From: Tanytarsus gracilentus
Taxonomy: Eukaryota; Arthropoda; Insecta; Diptera; Chironomidae
Length of the DNA stretch: 64,000 bases
Assembly (NCBI GenBank): GCA_038502055.1
Contig: JAXRKN010000042.1
Coordinates: forward strand, 496,001-560,000
Reading direction: 5' to 3'
Shown here: one piece after another, positions 40,401-55,400 of the stretch
Numbering within the stretch: the first letter of the stretch is position 1
How the letters are laid out: the number at the start of each line of letters is the position of its first letter
Translations under genes and position numbers: made by a program
Notes under the pieces: model-generated
Databases searched by the model: none
The model's input: only the letters and a program-made list of their open reading frames with translations
What the model was told of the DNA's origin: nothing

Positions 40401-43400
40401 AATTCCATATGCGTTGTTGTTGTAACATAAATCATTCTTTTACGTGTTCAACATTCGAAAAAACGGCAATAATATTTACTCGCACGCGAGAGAATGAAAG
40501 CGAATGTGTGAAGGTTCCTTTTTTGTGCCGGTGGAATTGAATTCTAAATAAGGATTGGCGCGTGGTGGAATTTTGTATTGGAAATAATTTGGCAAAAAGA
40601 GTCATAAATTTTTCTATGGACGGTGCTAATCCTTTTGGGAAATTTATTTTTTACGATAAAATATGCAAACGAAAATTTTTATCTTCTCTTTTTTAATTTC
40701 ACAAAAATATCCATTAAAATTTTATTCATTAATTATTGATCAACATTTTATTTCATTTTCACCCTCCGACGAGAAAAAAAAAGTTAGTCTCGCCTGATTA
40801 AGAGTGACACAAAAATACCAACTGTTGGTAAAAGTTAATTTTAATTTCATTGAAGGCTCAAATAAACGCTCATTAGTGCATAACAAATTGAAATCAATGA
40901 GCAATAAATTAATAAATGGCGATATCTAATAATATAAATATTAATTGCTAAAGTGGAGGCAATCTGAATAATTGAGGAGATAATTTCCTAATCTACTTAA
41001 TTGAATGTTAGCGCTGAAGAAAATTTATTTTCGAGAGGTTAAAGAAAAATTCAAAATATACTAAATTTGATAAAAAAAATTAAATTTTGAGATTTGGATT
41101 CGAATCTAATTTTTAATCTTTACATCGAAAAAAAAATGAAAGAAAGCTTTCGACCAATAATTTTTAGTTCAATTTCAAGGATTCGAACCTTAATTTTCAA
41201 AAATCCCAAATAAATTTTAAATTTCTTCTCTAAACACTTCACAAATTATTAATTATTTTCTCAACAGATGTATAACTTATGAACTAATTAGCCGCTGCAG
41301 CCACGCAAATGCGTTTATTAACCGCCACATGTCTCACAACACCATCAAATTTCTTTCTCCCTCGAAAACTCCTCACACTTTATGATTAATGATCGAGTGC
41401 CAAATGATACATGTTTCGAAAAAAAATCTACAAGTAAAACAAAAAAGTTTAATCTCGTGCTTGTTGCGGCGCGCATCAAGGGAGATTTTTTATTTATCTT
41501 AAGAAAATTCTGTAATTTGTTGCTCACGTTATATTAATGTGTTGGCGGCTTAAAAAGGCATGAACAAGCAGGCGCCTCGATTTTAAATCGTGTGCGCAAA
41601 TACAGTAGAAATATTTCATAATAAATTTTAATGAAAAGTATTTAACTAATCCTCTGAGCTGGGGTTATGTATTGGAGGTCTCGCGGATTTTGTTTCTCGT
41701 CTTTTGGTGGATTTAAAGGGTGAGAAACTTGGGAGTTTGTAAAATTTATGATGAATAAAGTTGTATGTCATTTTTCTTAGATTTAATAATATGAAAATTA
41801 AATTATTCAACACCTAAGTTCTCCTCCCCTTGCATAAATTTTTATCATCTCCAGCAGCATTATTTTTATTAGCCTTTTCTTCTCATCTTTCTCTCTCTCG
41901 TTAACAACATTGAGAAGTTGATATGCTCGCACATAAAACATAATGAAAAGCAACTCTTTCAACCCATCACCGCATTCACGCGCACTGAAACATCTCAAAA
42001 GATTATTTTCCATTAAAGCAGCTAAGAAGAAGTTTTCATTTTGGACGGGAAAATATGTAAACATATAACTTCATCTATCCCGTGTGATGTGGTCGCTATA
42101 GCGCTGCTTAAACAGCTCTCTCGTAAACCAACAGCTTATAAATGTAAGCAAGAGCGAGAGGCATGGAGGTAATAAAAACAAATTACAAATTATTATGATT
42201 ACCGCACATTTTTCATAACACGGGAACTGACAGAGATGCGGGTAAAAATTATTCCTAGTCATTAAAAAGGGAAGAAAATGTACGTGAGACGTGAGCTAGT
42301 GGAAGAAAATAATTCAGGAAGTTTCATTAAATATTGCCAAAAGTGACTTAAAAAAATATTCATTTAAAGTTTGAAAAATTACCAAAAACATTTTTAATCT
42401 AGAAAATTAATTACAACTTCGAAGCCTCGTTAGGTGTTATAAAATCCCCTCTAAATATTAGCCGACAGCAATTAATTTGTAACAAAGATTTATGTCATCT
42501 CTCCTCCCATAACACCGCTGCATTATCTCCTGCATCTCAATTTCCTCTCAACAATTTTCCCCTTCATCATACAGAATTAACACTAAACTCTTACAATATC
42601 ATCATCATCACTAAAAATTCCCTCGAGGGGCACACAATGAATAATGATCACTGTAAAAAGAGGAGCAGCACACATTAGATCATGCACACAGAATTTCCTC
42701 AACTAATATTAATTATACTGCATAACTCATATCGCCACCGCTTTAAATGTGGAAGGAAAAATAAAACTCGAAAATTCATATTAATTATCGCTGCATGCTG
42801 TTGTGTATTGTTCATAGCTGCCTCTTTTACGTGCATAAATTATGTACAACAAAAACCCAATATGATATATAATTCCATCCGGGGGACGCGGAACCAAAAA
42901 GTTTTAATGCGTGGAAACTCTTTTAAATTTTTAATATGAAAGAATTATTTTGAGAAGCATTAAAATAACTTTTCACCACAACGTCCCACCCCTCAGTGAA
43001 AATCCTCAAGACATTAAATTTACGAGCTTTAAATCGAATGAAAAGCAAACACAAAATATGCGCAGCACGTAAAACCTTTTTAACTCTCTCGGCTGATGAA
43101 TTTATGACATGATTTTCCATGAGGCTTAATTGCGATCCGGCCTTTGAGTAATACTTGCAGTATGGCGAGCAGTCGATTATAAACTGCCCTCAGTCTTTGT
43201 CGACATCGAACCGGATGTTGCAAATAAATTGGCAGCAACTGCTCGACGCGTCACGCTGCATATTATTTACAGAAATTATTCAACAAATATTGATGATGCA
43301 TTCGGATGCACATATTTATTTTATATCGCAAATGTGGACATTCATTTTTGATTTATCGCGATCGATCAATCTGCCGTGCGGAAATGCAAAAGGATCGAGA

Positions 43401-46400
43401 GGAACAGAAAAAAATGTGAAAAATTTTACTATCCGGTTTGTTGAAAATTCGCTCTTTTTTATGATTGAATATTTTATCGGGGAACGCACATGCAAAATTA
43501 AATGCAAATAGCGGTGGCTGGAGAATGCGAACGAGTGAGTGAGAGATGAGGCGCGAAATAAACAATTCAATTTTTTTTTAATAAATGAATTTTTCTAGCG
43601 CGATTTAATGAGTGTGGGAATATTTATGAAGCACTTGCGTGGATTAAAATTAACGATTTTTAAGTAATAAATTTATTCCACTATTTAATTATTTTCTTAA
43701 AAACATCTCAATTTTGTCAACCACGATCAATTTGTTTATGAGCCACATTCGAGTAATTTATTAAACGCGATTTTGCCATAAAAATTAAACCTCTCGGAAT
43801 TAATATCGCTCGTGTATGCATTTTGTAGCACAAACAACAAACGGAGCAAAAAACTGCATCAATTAAAAATTAATTTCATGCAGAAATGATAATTAAATGG
43901 TTGAACGCTTTCAGAGTAAATTGAGAATTTTCTCGCTCAAAAATTCATTCGCAAATTGTAAATTGGCGTAAACACTTTCAACATTCGCTATGGAAATGCT
44001 TCGCTCATTCCATAATTCTCCCGAGTAATTATGTTGAAGATGCAAATTCTTCGCTCATTCTTGAGAGTTGAGCCAAGTTTTAATATTTCATTGTCGAGTG
44101 TCGATTTTAATTAAATACGCGTGAAATTCATCGTCGAGAATTTTTGGGGTTTAAGAGACGTGTTTTAGGCACGTGAAAATATTTTAAATAATTAAGAAAG
44201 TTGAAATGAAAGTTTCATCTCTGCGGTTTCAAGTTTTTGGGAGTTATCAAAAATTTATTGAAAAATTATTTTGAATAAAAAAAAATTTAATTCGTATTCA
44301 GAAATTTTTCTTCATAACCATTGGAATGTCGCAACCACGCTGACCCCGAGGGCTTTCAATTGCTTTTGATTATCAAAGTCTTCGCATGTAAAAAATTTCA
44401 ATTTGTAAGAAAAATTTCCATTATCTTTCAAAGATCTAAGATAAGGACCGAAATTTTCATCCCATCTTCCATTCTTTTGACCTTTAACAATAACAGAGCT
44501 TGAGATATTGAGCACTTAAAATGACAGTCGACATTTTTTCTCACAAAATACCTAAGGATAAAGCGATGGTAAAACTGTCTCAATAGACCGGTTAAAAATT
44601 GAGTGTAGGTTGGAAAGGAAAATTTGTCCATTTTTATTATTTGTATTTTTCTGACGTGACATAATTAAAAAAATTGGTTTTTATCTAGAATATTTTAGAC
44701 CACGTGGAATTGTTCAAAAAATGTAAATTATTTTTTTTCACGATATAAAAAAATTCATTCACTGAATTCACAAAAAAGTCAATTCGTAAGCCACTCTTGG
44801 CAACACTCTGAAATTCCAAGTGTTAGACAAAGGAGTTTTAGAAAAAAATGTTGACAATTCGTCTTTTTCCGAATTATTTCCGCACGAGTGTGCCTCGTGT
44901 CTCTTGTTCTCTAATAAGTTTCTGTCGTGTAAACAAGGTTAAGTAGAGGAACTCCAAGCATTTGCAAAAGTAATGTTTTAATAATTAATGAAATTCCCTT
45001 CGAAAAATTTAATCAATCACAAGCGAGCCAAGTTTTCTGTCTCATGTTTCACATTTCACTCTATACAAATGTTCTTAATTAATTTTTGCGAGTCCCTTTT
45101 TCTTGATCGTAACCAAAACACAACTTTTTAAATTTGCATATTTTCCAACTCGTTAACAAAAACGGGATTTTTGAATTTCAATTAAATTTCAGCAAATGCA
45201 GTGATGACAAAAAAAATAAATTTTCTTCCGAGAAGATTTCAAAAGATTTTTTTTCTCTTCCTCACTCGTGAAATTTAATCCATTTTTGCTTCTTTTTGAT
45301 GTCGCTGTGCCGACAGGTGTTGAACCATTTTTATATTCAACGTATCAATTACAATTAGCATCCATGATATTTTTATCACAATTCCTCTTGCTCTCTCGCG
45401 CAGCACATGTGTGTACATTTTAGTGAGATTGTTCGCTTTTATTTTGATGAATGTTTTTTCATTCTCTAGATTTCTTTAGGGTATTGTTTGGTTTCATTTT
45501 GTCAATTTTTTATGCAAAATTTAACGAATGAAAAAATTTAATATTTTAAAATTTAAATAATTTTTTTTAAATTTTAAAAAACTCAAAATAGTCAAACGCA
45601 ACTCAAAATTTTCATCTTCTTTATTTCCATTCTAACACACATCGTCCAGGGATAAAAAACACTCTCTCGCATATATGCAAACACATCCATTCACATAAAC
45701 AACTCTTTGAGCATATTAAGCAAAGAGACAGCACGAAAATTTATGATATTGAAAAATGCTTTTAACATATCACATTCGATGACACTCGAAAATGTTCAGC
45801 ATGACATGTTTTTCTCTTCTTGGAATTTTTTTTACACTCTCTTTCATCTTCGAGTGAATTTGCAAAAAAAAATTAAATTAAGACCCGAAAAATATTTCGT
45901 CGTCACTCGATTGTTGTTTATCAAAAATTCACATACGCAATCAAATTTGAGTTAAGTAATTTTTACCATCGAAGCTCTTCATTGTATGCAGAATTCATGT
46001 TAAGAAAGAAAAACATTTTCCTCGGTAAAAAGAAAATAAGTGTCAATGTGCTACTCACATTTCATATCCAATATAACTTTGTTCGACAAGGGTGGCAATA
46101 TATGTCCATTGCTCGCCTGACACGTATACGTCTGTGGAGTGAGAAGAGAAAGGAAAATGAATGACAATGACGACAATATTTCCTCAATTATTAATTAAGC
46201 ATGGCAATGGCGTGATAGTGCTGATGATGATGATGGCTATGTGGTGGTGTAGAGGTAAAAAGACCAATTAAGATGAAGACAGAATAAACTAAAGTCTTTC
46301 GTGCCACCTAATGGGATTTGCGTGTTCTTCCATCATCGCTCTTGATCTAACGCCATAAAACTCGCTCATCCAACTGAGCTTAACGTAAAAGTGGATATTT

Positions 46401-49400
46401 AAAGGATGCGACATGAGGAATTTTTATAAAATATTTAATAGAGATCCTCCGGTTTTCACCGGTTGTTTACCGTTTTCCCGGAATTTTTAATACCGGTTTC
46501 ACCATTTTTTCTTCCGGTTACGTTTTTCTCTTTTTGAAATTATTTTAATTTTATTAAAAAATTAAATTTAAATTTATAAATATTATAATTTTTTAACGTT
46601 TTTATGTTTATTTTAATAAACCTATCTTCAAATACTAATATTGTGAAAATCTATATGTATAATTCTTTTATGTTGATATTAGATTATTTTTTTTTATCTT
46701 TCCTTTAAATCAGTTTAAAGTATTTTTTTATTAAAAAGTGAAGTAATTTTGATTTTCGAAACGGAGAAAAAAGTGTTAGGTAATTATTGTGAAAATATAG
46801 TGTTTTTTAATATTTTTTGTCGTGCGACGTCGTTTTTCGGAAGAAATCATCTGTCAGCAAGCTTTTCAATAGACTTGGAGATGAAAACATCAATGCAATT
46901 GCCTTTCTGAAGTGTTATTTTAGAAATAAGTTAAATTAATCTTTGTTATTTAGTTTTTAAGTTTTTTAAGTTATTAAATTAAATTTTCCTTTATTTAAAA
47001 TTTGTTGTTTTTTTTAAAAAAATCCGTTTTTTTCTCAGAAATTTAGATAAAAACTCATAACCGGTTAACCGGTGAAAACCGGTTATGAGCTTTTTAAAAC
47101 CGGTTAAACCGAAATCGTTAAAACCGGTTATTTAAGGATCTCTAATATTTAAGAATTTTAAATTCTCCTTTGAGCACTTTCATACACATCTAATTAAGCA
47201 CGGCACTTACCGTCTCAAGATCCACTCTTGTTATCCTCTGAAGGTGCAACACATTTATCACGCTTCCATTCTCCAACTTTGTAAATGAATCATCGATGAG
47301 TGCATGCTCCTTGAACCAAGTGACACGGGGTGATGGCTCGCCTATTATTGTCATACGATGTGTTTGTTGTTCATTCAATAACACGCAGCGAGTGTGAAAA
47401 GATATAGAAGAGAATTATTTTTTATGAAAATGTGGGAACAATGGGACGCAATGATATTCTAACAATAAAGCATAAGAAATTTGTCACAAGCCGCGTGTAA
47501 TTTAGATAAGTTTTTATTGTGTTTATGTGACAAGATTAATATTTATTATTCTTCTACTGCTCTTTTGGTGTCGCTGCTTATTTTTAGGGGGAACAATGAG
47601 AGGAAAGGTGAAGAATAGAGACACACGGGAAGTTCACCGCTGGAGCTTACTCGGTGTGATGTCGTGGGGTTATTTTAAGCAAGTTCTAGAAGCAAGGTTT
47701 GAGAATTGCAAATCTCTCTTTGAGTTATTTTAGGTTTTAAATTATTTGAAACAACATTGAAAGTGAAACACGTGATTTTAAAGTAAAGATTTTTTAACGT
47801 TCATAAAATATTTAAAAATCTTACAATTTTTTTTCAACTTCAACAAATGTTTCACTTTCAAACTGTTCCACCTCCATTGTTATCTCTTCAAACTCCTCCA
47901 CTAATTAAGCAATGTTCATTTCTACTCCTCCCAATGGACTCAAACATAATGACTATTGAGAAGGAGTGAATATTTTCTATGGCAGTCTTATTTTTTTTGA
48001 CAACAGCTATTTACATGCCACTTTTTATGTAAATTCATTGCCGTACACCGTAAACGCCTTTTATTACAATGGAACTACCGAAAGAGAGTGTAAAGCAAGC
48101 TTATAGTCACAGATTGCTCCTCAAATAATCTCATTTGAATTTCCCATCTTACCCATCCACTAAATGGGAAATTTCTCAAGAAGAAAAGAGTTTTCCCGTT
48201 TTTTAAATCTCAGTCGAGATAGAAATGAACATGTTTGAGGGCATGGGAGTTAACTTGAAAGTCATAACATTATGTAAATCTGTCCATAAAAGCAATAACG
48301 GAAATGAAAGGATAGAAATGATGTAATTGTATGTTAAGGATGTAATTTTTCGAAGAGAGATTTCTCACATACGGATGTGACCATGTGGAAGTCATGAAAT
48401 CTTTAAAATTTCCGATCGAAAATATTTTAAAAATTACAGAAAAATAAAACATTTAAATGCTTTCCCATGGAAATGCCATTTGCAACCTCATTTGTAGTTA
48501 AAAGTACTTACCGCCAGTCGACATGCATGTTACATTAACACTCGAGCCCTCTCTATAGGGTCCAATTACACTATTTGACACAACACTTCCCTCCTCATTG
48601 ACAATTGTGATGTTCTTCGGTGGCACTAAACGAAAAGATTTTACTTTTTAATCATGAATAATTTAGCAAACTTTTAAACTCACCCAAAACTGACAAATTT
48701 ATTCGACAGTTTTTTGTTGGCGTACTCTGGAAATCAACTCGACATCTGGTATCAGCATCAATATCGACAGAACGGATGATAATATTGAAACAGGAGGATT
48801 TTTATTGAAAAACGAGAATAAGGGAAATGTTTGCATTAAAAATGTGTCACAATATTGATATTACGAATTTAAGTGCGAGTTATGGAATGGATTTGGTGAA
48901 TGTAACATTTTTATGTGTATGTGGTTGAGGATTTTATTGTAATTTTTAAAGAGCTTTTTGAGATTGATGAAAAAATAAATTTTAAACATAAAGTTGACTG
49001 TTGAATTTTTACAATACAGAATTTCGCATATATGCGGACATGAAATTGTTTATAAAATTCGCATATTCGCATGTTATTAGCATATTTACTTTTATTTTTT
49101 ACCACTCTTTAAAAATTGAATTAATTTTCTTACAAGAAAACCTTTTTCACCATAAACGTCTGGAAATTTTCCAGCCGTGTCAATAATTTATATTTTCTTC
49201 GACCTTTTTTTAAATTCCTAGGCTTAAAAGTTTTTTAAAGCGTCAATAAATTTTACGCTCAATTTCATTAAAGCACCTCTCCAAACATTTATTATTGATT
49301 GGTCTACCAAACCGCTATCGGAATACATTTTTTGTGTACTTTCAGCTCATCTTTCCTCTCGATGTTTAATCAATACAAGCATCTCATTTCGTTCTCTTTC

Positions 49401-52400
49401 TTTCTCTCTTTTAATGATAATATCGAATTATTTGTTTACCACTTAAAGATCGATTTTTATGTCAAGGGTAAACTAAATGAGTATAAACAAAACCGGATGA
49501 ATGAAATATGAGGTATTAAATGGCACAAATGTTCTCATTTTTGATGGACGTGCCATCGAAATGCAACACTTCTCTCGTATCATGTTATCAGAAAATGTTT
49601 TTGGATATTATTGCGAGAGAACATTTCAAAAAGTGCCTCTTTTGTATTCAATAAATATTTCACAAAGCAATTTTAAGCAGATATTGGTGATTGGGGTAGA
49701 ACGGAGAGAAAAAAACAATATTTTGAGATGCCGCTTCCGATTTGGATTTAATATGAGAAAAAAATTGATTAACTATTTAGAGAATGGGATGAAAAAAAAT
49801 TTCAGTCTCAAAATCTTATTTTTCAGAATTTTAGGATTCAAACCTAAAATTTTAGTGAAGAATTTTTAATTTTTTTAAATATTTAATTTATTTAAAGCCG
49901 TTAAAATTAATTTCAGTTCCATCGAATATCAAGAAATATCTTCTTCATCCAATCGACTGTTGCTTCTTGTCATATCCGCAAAGCGAACCTTCAAGGCATT
50001 CCAAACCCTCTTTCTTCTCCGCTATATGTATGTTAATATAATTCTCAAACGGTTAAGAATATATGAAACAATATAAGCCTACGAGACTCGCTCTGTGTGG
50101 ATGTAATATAATAAATATACTCAGAGAAAGATCAATAAAACAAAGGAAGTACGTAAGTGAGTAAGCGACGGGGGAGAGAGATGAGTTTACATATGCGACT
50201 CCAAGATGAGTTTCAAAAATATAAACATAGAACCTCTGAAGAATTTTTGTTTGTCTTTCGATGATGGTAATTTCAATCGATTTTCATTCTTCTTAATTCA
50301 ATTTTCATGTTCTCAAAAGAAACTCTTTTGTTTTTTGTTTATTATTTTTGTTCGCTCTCTAAGTGAAGTAAAATCCGGACACTCACCTATACTCTCCAGC
50401 GTCTTCCTTTCCGACTTTTTTGATCTTCAATGCAGGCGGCATTGTGTCATAGTTAAAATAGGCCTTTGATCTCAGCACAACATCATCTTGCCAGTGCACT
50501 GCTTCCTCCAAACGCTTCCCTCGAGCGTCGAAGCTGTAAAAGAAGAAAGATGAGATTTTGTGATGAGATAAAAACTGGAGCAAGTTTGTTTATCATCGTT
50601 TTATGCAGCACCAGCGACTTTTGCATTCGTCGTAAATAAAATTCACTTTATAACGACGTCAAGTTTATGTAGGAAATTTCCTTAGCGGAGATTTCATGAT
50701 TGAGATTTAAAATGTATGCAAGAAAATTGGATGCGGAATTTTATTTAATTAAGTTGATCGAAAATTGGGAATTTATGATATAAAATTAAAAGTAATTGGA
50801 ATTGTTGACATAAAAATTCGAATGATCTTTAAAAACTTGCACAATTCAAACACTGCAACAAATTTGCATCCCGCATTAAAATTCTCATCGAAAAAACTTT
50901 CGCTCTATAATTTCAAATGCACCGAAAAATTGCAACCACAATAATGATCGAAAATTTTCGCTCTAGAAAACTTTCAAGTGCGTCATACGTGCTTCAATTG
51001 TGTGCATTTTTGTTTACGAGTTGTTCAGAAATGTTTCCATAGCATTGCATCGCTCTCGCTCGGTGGGTTGTTATAGATCGGGTAAACTTTAGAAATGGAA
51101 AAAGAATTTTCATTCCACTTGAAAGCACTTCATGATGCAGGATTGTTATTAAAGATTGCTTCTATGCATTTTTCTTCTACTTAGCAACTTTTTTCACGTA
51201 ATTGATCGCGCATTGCTGGTGAAGTGGAAAAACGGAAATTCAAACTTTCGCTTCTTATTATAAACTTTTTTATTTTTCATGAAAGTCAAGGGGTTGAAAA
51301 TAATTTTTTGTATTTTTCTTCATACAATTTAAATTAATTAGAGTTCTAGCTTCCCATCCCTTCCATCACAAAATAATTCACTCTTCTCAATGATGAAACT
51401 TTTTGACATTTTCCTGACATTCATTCCGCATATTTTTTCTGAATATAATTTTCCACCATTCATGCGCTATACGATTACGATGATGATGCACAAAATGAAA
51501 AATTCCTCTTTTGATACAGCAAGTAAGCAACAATTTCTTGTCATGTCTCACGAGAGCCGTTTTTCTATTTTCATAATCAAAAATTCCCGGGATTGATTTG
51601 AGTAGCAAAAAAGAACTTCTTATCCAATTGTTTAAGAAACGAGCTGAAGTAAAATGAATGAAATTCGATAGGGAATTATTAAGCTTTAGCCAGCTGTATT
51701 TTGTGGTGTGTTTATATAAAGACAAAGTTCTCGAAGAAAGTCAATAAATATTTAATTCAGTGAGGAGGAAGAGAGACAAAGTTAAGTTGAAGATTACAAA
51801 AGAATTAAGATTAAAAAGTAAGTAGGTGATTTAGCTAAAAAATTTAACGATTTAAAATCTTTCAAAAAATTATTTAAAAAATTAGTTAAAGATTTAATTT
51901 TTTTAGGAATTGAACCTTTGAAATTTTGGTTTTGAATATTTCTTAAAACTTTCATTTAAAATCTGATGAATTTTTATTCTTAAATTTTCAAATTATCACC
52001 CATAAAAATATGAAAAATCTCCCCGTAGAGTCAAATTTCATGAGCCAAATAAAGTTGATAAGACAACAATTTTTATTTCCCCTCTTCATCTTCTCGTAAA
52101 ATCCCTTAGCTGTTTTTCTTTCTTAATAAAGATGAAATTTGCTTGATTTCTAACATTTTTGCTCCATGAATAACCAAGTGATCGTTTACTTCAGGTTCGG
52201 TTCTTTAAAAACTAAACATCTAGCACATTTTATTTTACCTTTGAGATTATTTTTTTTCGAGCCCAGAAAAAGTTTTTATTTTCATTCAATTATTGAGATT
52301 TTCATTCGAAAATATTAAACTGATTGATGAATTATTGATTTACTGTCAATGACTCGGCAATATAACTTTGAGTACTTTTTAATGTTTTATCGCTACCTTT

Positions 52401-55400
52401 TTAATATGCCTTCGGGCACCCCCATGGAGACTTCAATCGATCTTTCGGTCCGATAAAAAAAAGATGTTTTATGTTTCATGTTGTGGCCCATCAAATTGAT
52501 GACTACAAAAAAAAGGGGTTTCGAGTATAATTTTCGTCAATTAATTGGCTACTTAAAATTTTGTGCTTGCGATTTCATTTCACGAAATTTACGATTAAAG
52601 CCTTAATATAATTCACAAAAAAGTCTTTTCAGCACAATTAACATACGTTGATGGCTTTTAGGGAATCTTGAATCGGAACGAGACCCTTTAATCACTTTAG
52701 ACGACCGTGAAAAATCTGTTTATCGATTTATCGTTAAATTTGACCACAAGGAGTGGACACTAAATTTTTAAACGCATTTAATTTTGTAGATTTTAAAATT
52801 ATTTCAACTTTTTTAAACATTTTAATTTAATTTAAAAAAAATAAAGAGTGACCCACCCTTGATCAGCCGCTATTTCCAAATAAATTTTGTGACCTCACCA
52901 TTAAACATCTCTCAATCATTCTCAAGTGAGCGCACACATGTGAAACTAGAGTTTCATTCAGCTTTATGGTAATAACGTCGAAGAGGTTAATTTTGAAAAT
53001 CCTAAAGTGGCACTCATCATCATGTTACGAGTGTGGTCATCGCCATAGTAATGTAGCAGAATATAACAATAGTCGTCCACACTTTATCTTCATCTATATA
53101 GCCCCAGCACACAACAATTCATTACTTATATTGTGTTACAACTTTCCTACTGCCGTTCGGTGCGATAACAATGTGCTATATCTTGTCTTCTGTGCTCACT
53201 CGCAGGAGAAAGAAGAAATTAAAGTGAAGAAGGAGGAAATTTTTATCTCATTTGTTGGATTATTCACACAAAATTATAGGAGAGAGAACAACAAGTTTTC
53301 TGGTACTAAAGAGGCTTATAATTGTTAGCACGTGAAGTAAAATTTAATGGCTCTAAAGAAAGTTTCGAGAGAGATCATTTTACATTATAAGAGAAAAAGT
53401 TTTTGTGTTAGAAACTTTTCAAGTAATTAGAGGAATTTTTTGAGCGTTTGAAATTTTTAATTTTCCACAAATTGTGAAAAATTTGAGAACTTTACTGAGT
53501 GATTAAATTTTTTTATTGATTTGCGAAATTGAACCTTAAACGTTTGTGTATAAAGCTGATATTTGCATGTCAATGATTGCTGAAGCTTAAATGCTAAATT
53601 AAGCTAAAACTCATCGAGATTTGGAATTAAAAAAAAATCTCTTTGATACACAATTCCATCATTATAACTCAAATCCCTTTTTACTTTCTTTCTTAATTAT
53701 ATTTTCTCCGAAATAATTACTCGACATTTCCAAGGAAACGTGTTTAATTTTCTAAGCCACTGCTTCTTAGTCCCAGATACACGAATTCAATGCCACTGAA
53801 AGTTAAAATTCTTTACAAAATAAAAAAGAAGCTTTTATAGACGCTTTGAAGCAATTTATTTCAATTTAATGAAGCAAATTTTTATATGTCACAAAAACAT
53901 TATTCTACGAAAAGTTTAAGGAGGGAGTTGAGGGATTGAAGGATATTTCGGCATATACAAATTCCTCATTTTGCTTCCACGAAGCATTTAAAATCCCCAA
54001 GCTTAATAAAGTCGACGAACGAAGTAAATTAAAATTACGCGAAGTACCGTCTTCCGCATCCGTATGAACTTGCTTCCATCAGAGACACATAACTAGAGCA
54101 CAACAATGAATGAGAGTCACTTAATGTCGTTTATTATGTAATCCACTTTATTATTTATGATTTTTTATTAAAGCCAAACAAAAGGCAACGAGCTTGGTGG
54201 ATGTGGAAGAAGTCGGAAGGAGGAAGAGGGCAAAGAAAAATGTTTTTATGAGCTAATAAACATTTTTTTTCCAGTAACCATTTCCTCCGCCATTACCACC
54301 CTCATCTTCCTCATACACACATAAAAAAACCATCCAAGACTCGCTCTTACATTAAAGAAGCCTCGAAGAAAGCTTGCCGTATGCTTTCTGCTGTTGCATC
54401 CGGATCACACTTTCAGAGGAATGGCGGTAAGTATTGTAAAAAAATATTCAGAATTTAATAATTATGATGAGAATTTATAAGCATCAAAATTTGATAAATA
54501 ATTTGAACGAAAAAGTTCTAGGTTCGAATCCTAAATTTCCACTTTTTGTATTTCTCACTCTTTATTTCAAAAGTCTTAAATCATACTGTCGCTTACCATT
54601 AACTACTTTTTATTACCCCAGTTTACATTTTCCCTATTTCCGTCCTCCTCCTCTGTCTCTGTTATATTCGTTTTACTCTTTTTGAAATGTGGTAGATTTG
54701 TTGGATTTTAGATTATAGTATGCCACATCTCTGGCTAAAGCATTTATAATTTGTTTTTATGTTGTCGTTAACTGTTTTGCATAGAATAATTGTATATTTA
54801 GAATTTTCATGGCCATCCAAGAGTGCCCCAATGTCCATCACGGCCGGCCAGTGTGCCCCTATGTCATTTTTAAATTGCTTCATTACCTGTTGAACTCGTA
54901 ATTATCAGAATTGATTAGCATTGATATTTTGAAGAATGACCGTCACGGCGGCAGGAGTGTAAGAATGCCTCTTTGTCCATTTTTTAGAAGTATGCTTCAT
55001 GTACCTCATTGAACTCGTAATTGACCAAGAATCGATTGGCATTGATCTGAAAATGGAACGAATGGAAAATTGAACACAATGAAAATAACACAATGGAAAA
55101 TGGAACACAATGGAAAATGAAACAAATGAAAATGAAAAAATGAAAAAAAAGAAATAAAATAATGAAAATGAAACACAATGGAAAATGAACACAATGGAAA
55201 ATGAACACAGTGGAAAATGAAACACAATGGAAAATAAAACACAATGGAAATTACCGTCGACCAGTGGGAGCCATTTTGGGAAGAATTTTGGGGCCATTTT
55301 CGAACCATTTTTGTGAAGCCATTTTTGAGAAGCCATTTTGGGAAGCCATTTTGGGAAGCCAAAAGGGGAGGCCAGAAGGGGAAGCCATGTTACATTTCCA

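Larger units (their letters stand above)
35553..46058 (-). other. Largest intron of the receptor gene
   Basis: The intron is 10.5 kb and AT-rich. It contains the poly(A) tract 37303-37399, a hairpin repeat (41715-41831), a family B inverted pair (about 41087-41189) and a less AT-rich block at 43140-43540. No exon with a Side-like signature was found. Confidence 0.6.

Noticed and set aside
43155..43511. Plus-strand 118-codon open frame
   Set aside because: It lies in an intron of the opposite-strand gene, has no domain signature, no plausible splice neighbours and a composition typical of chance frames.
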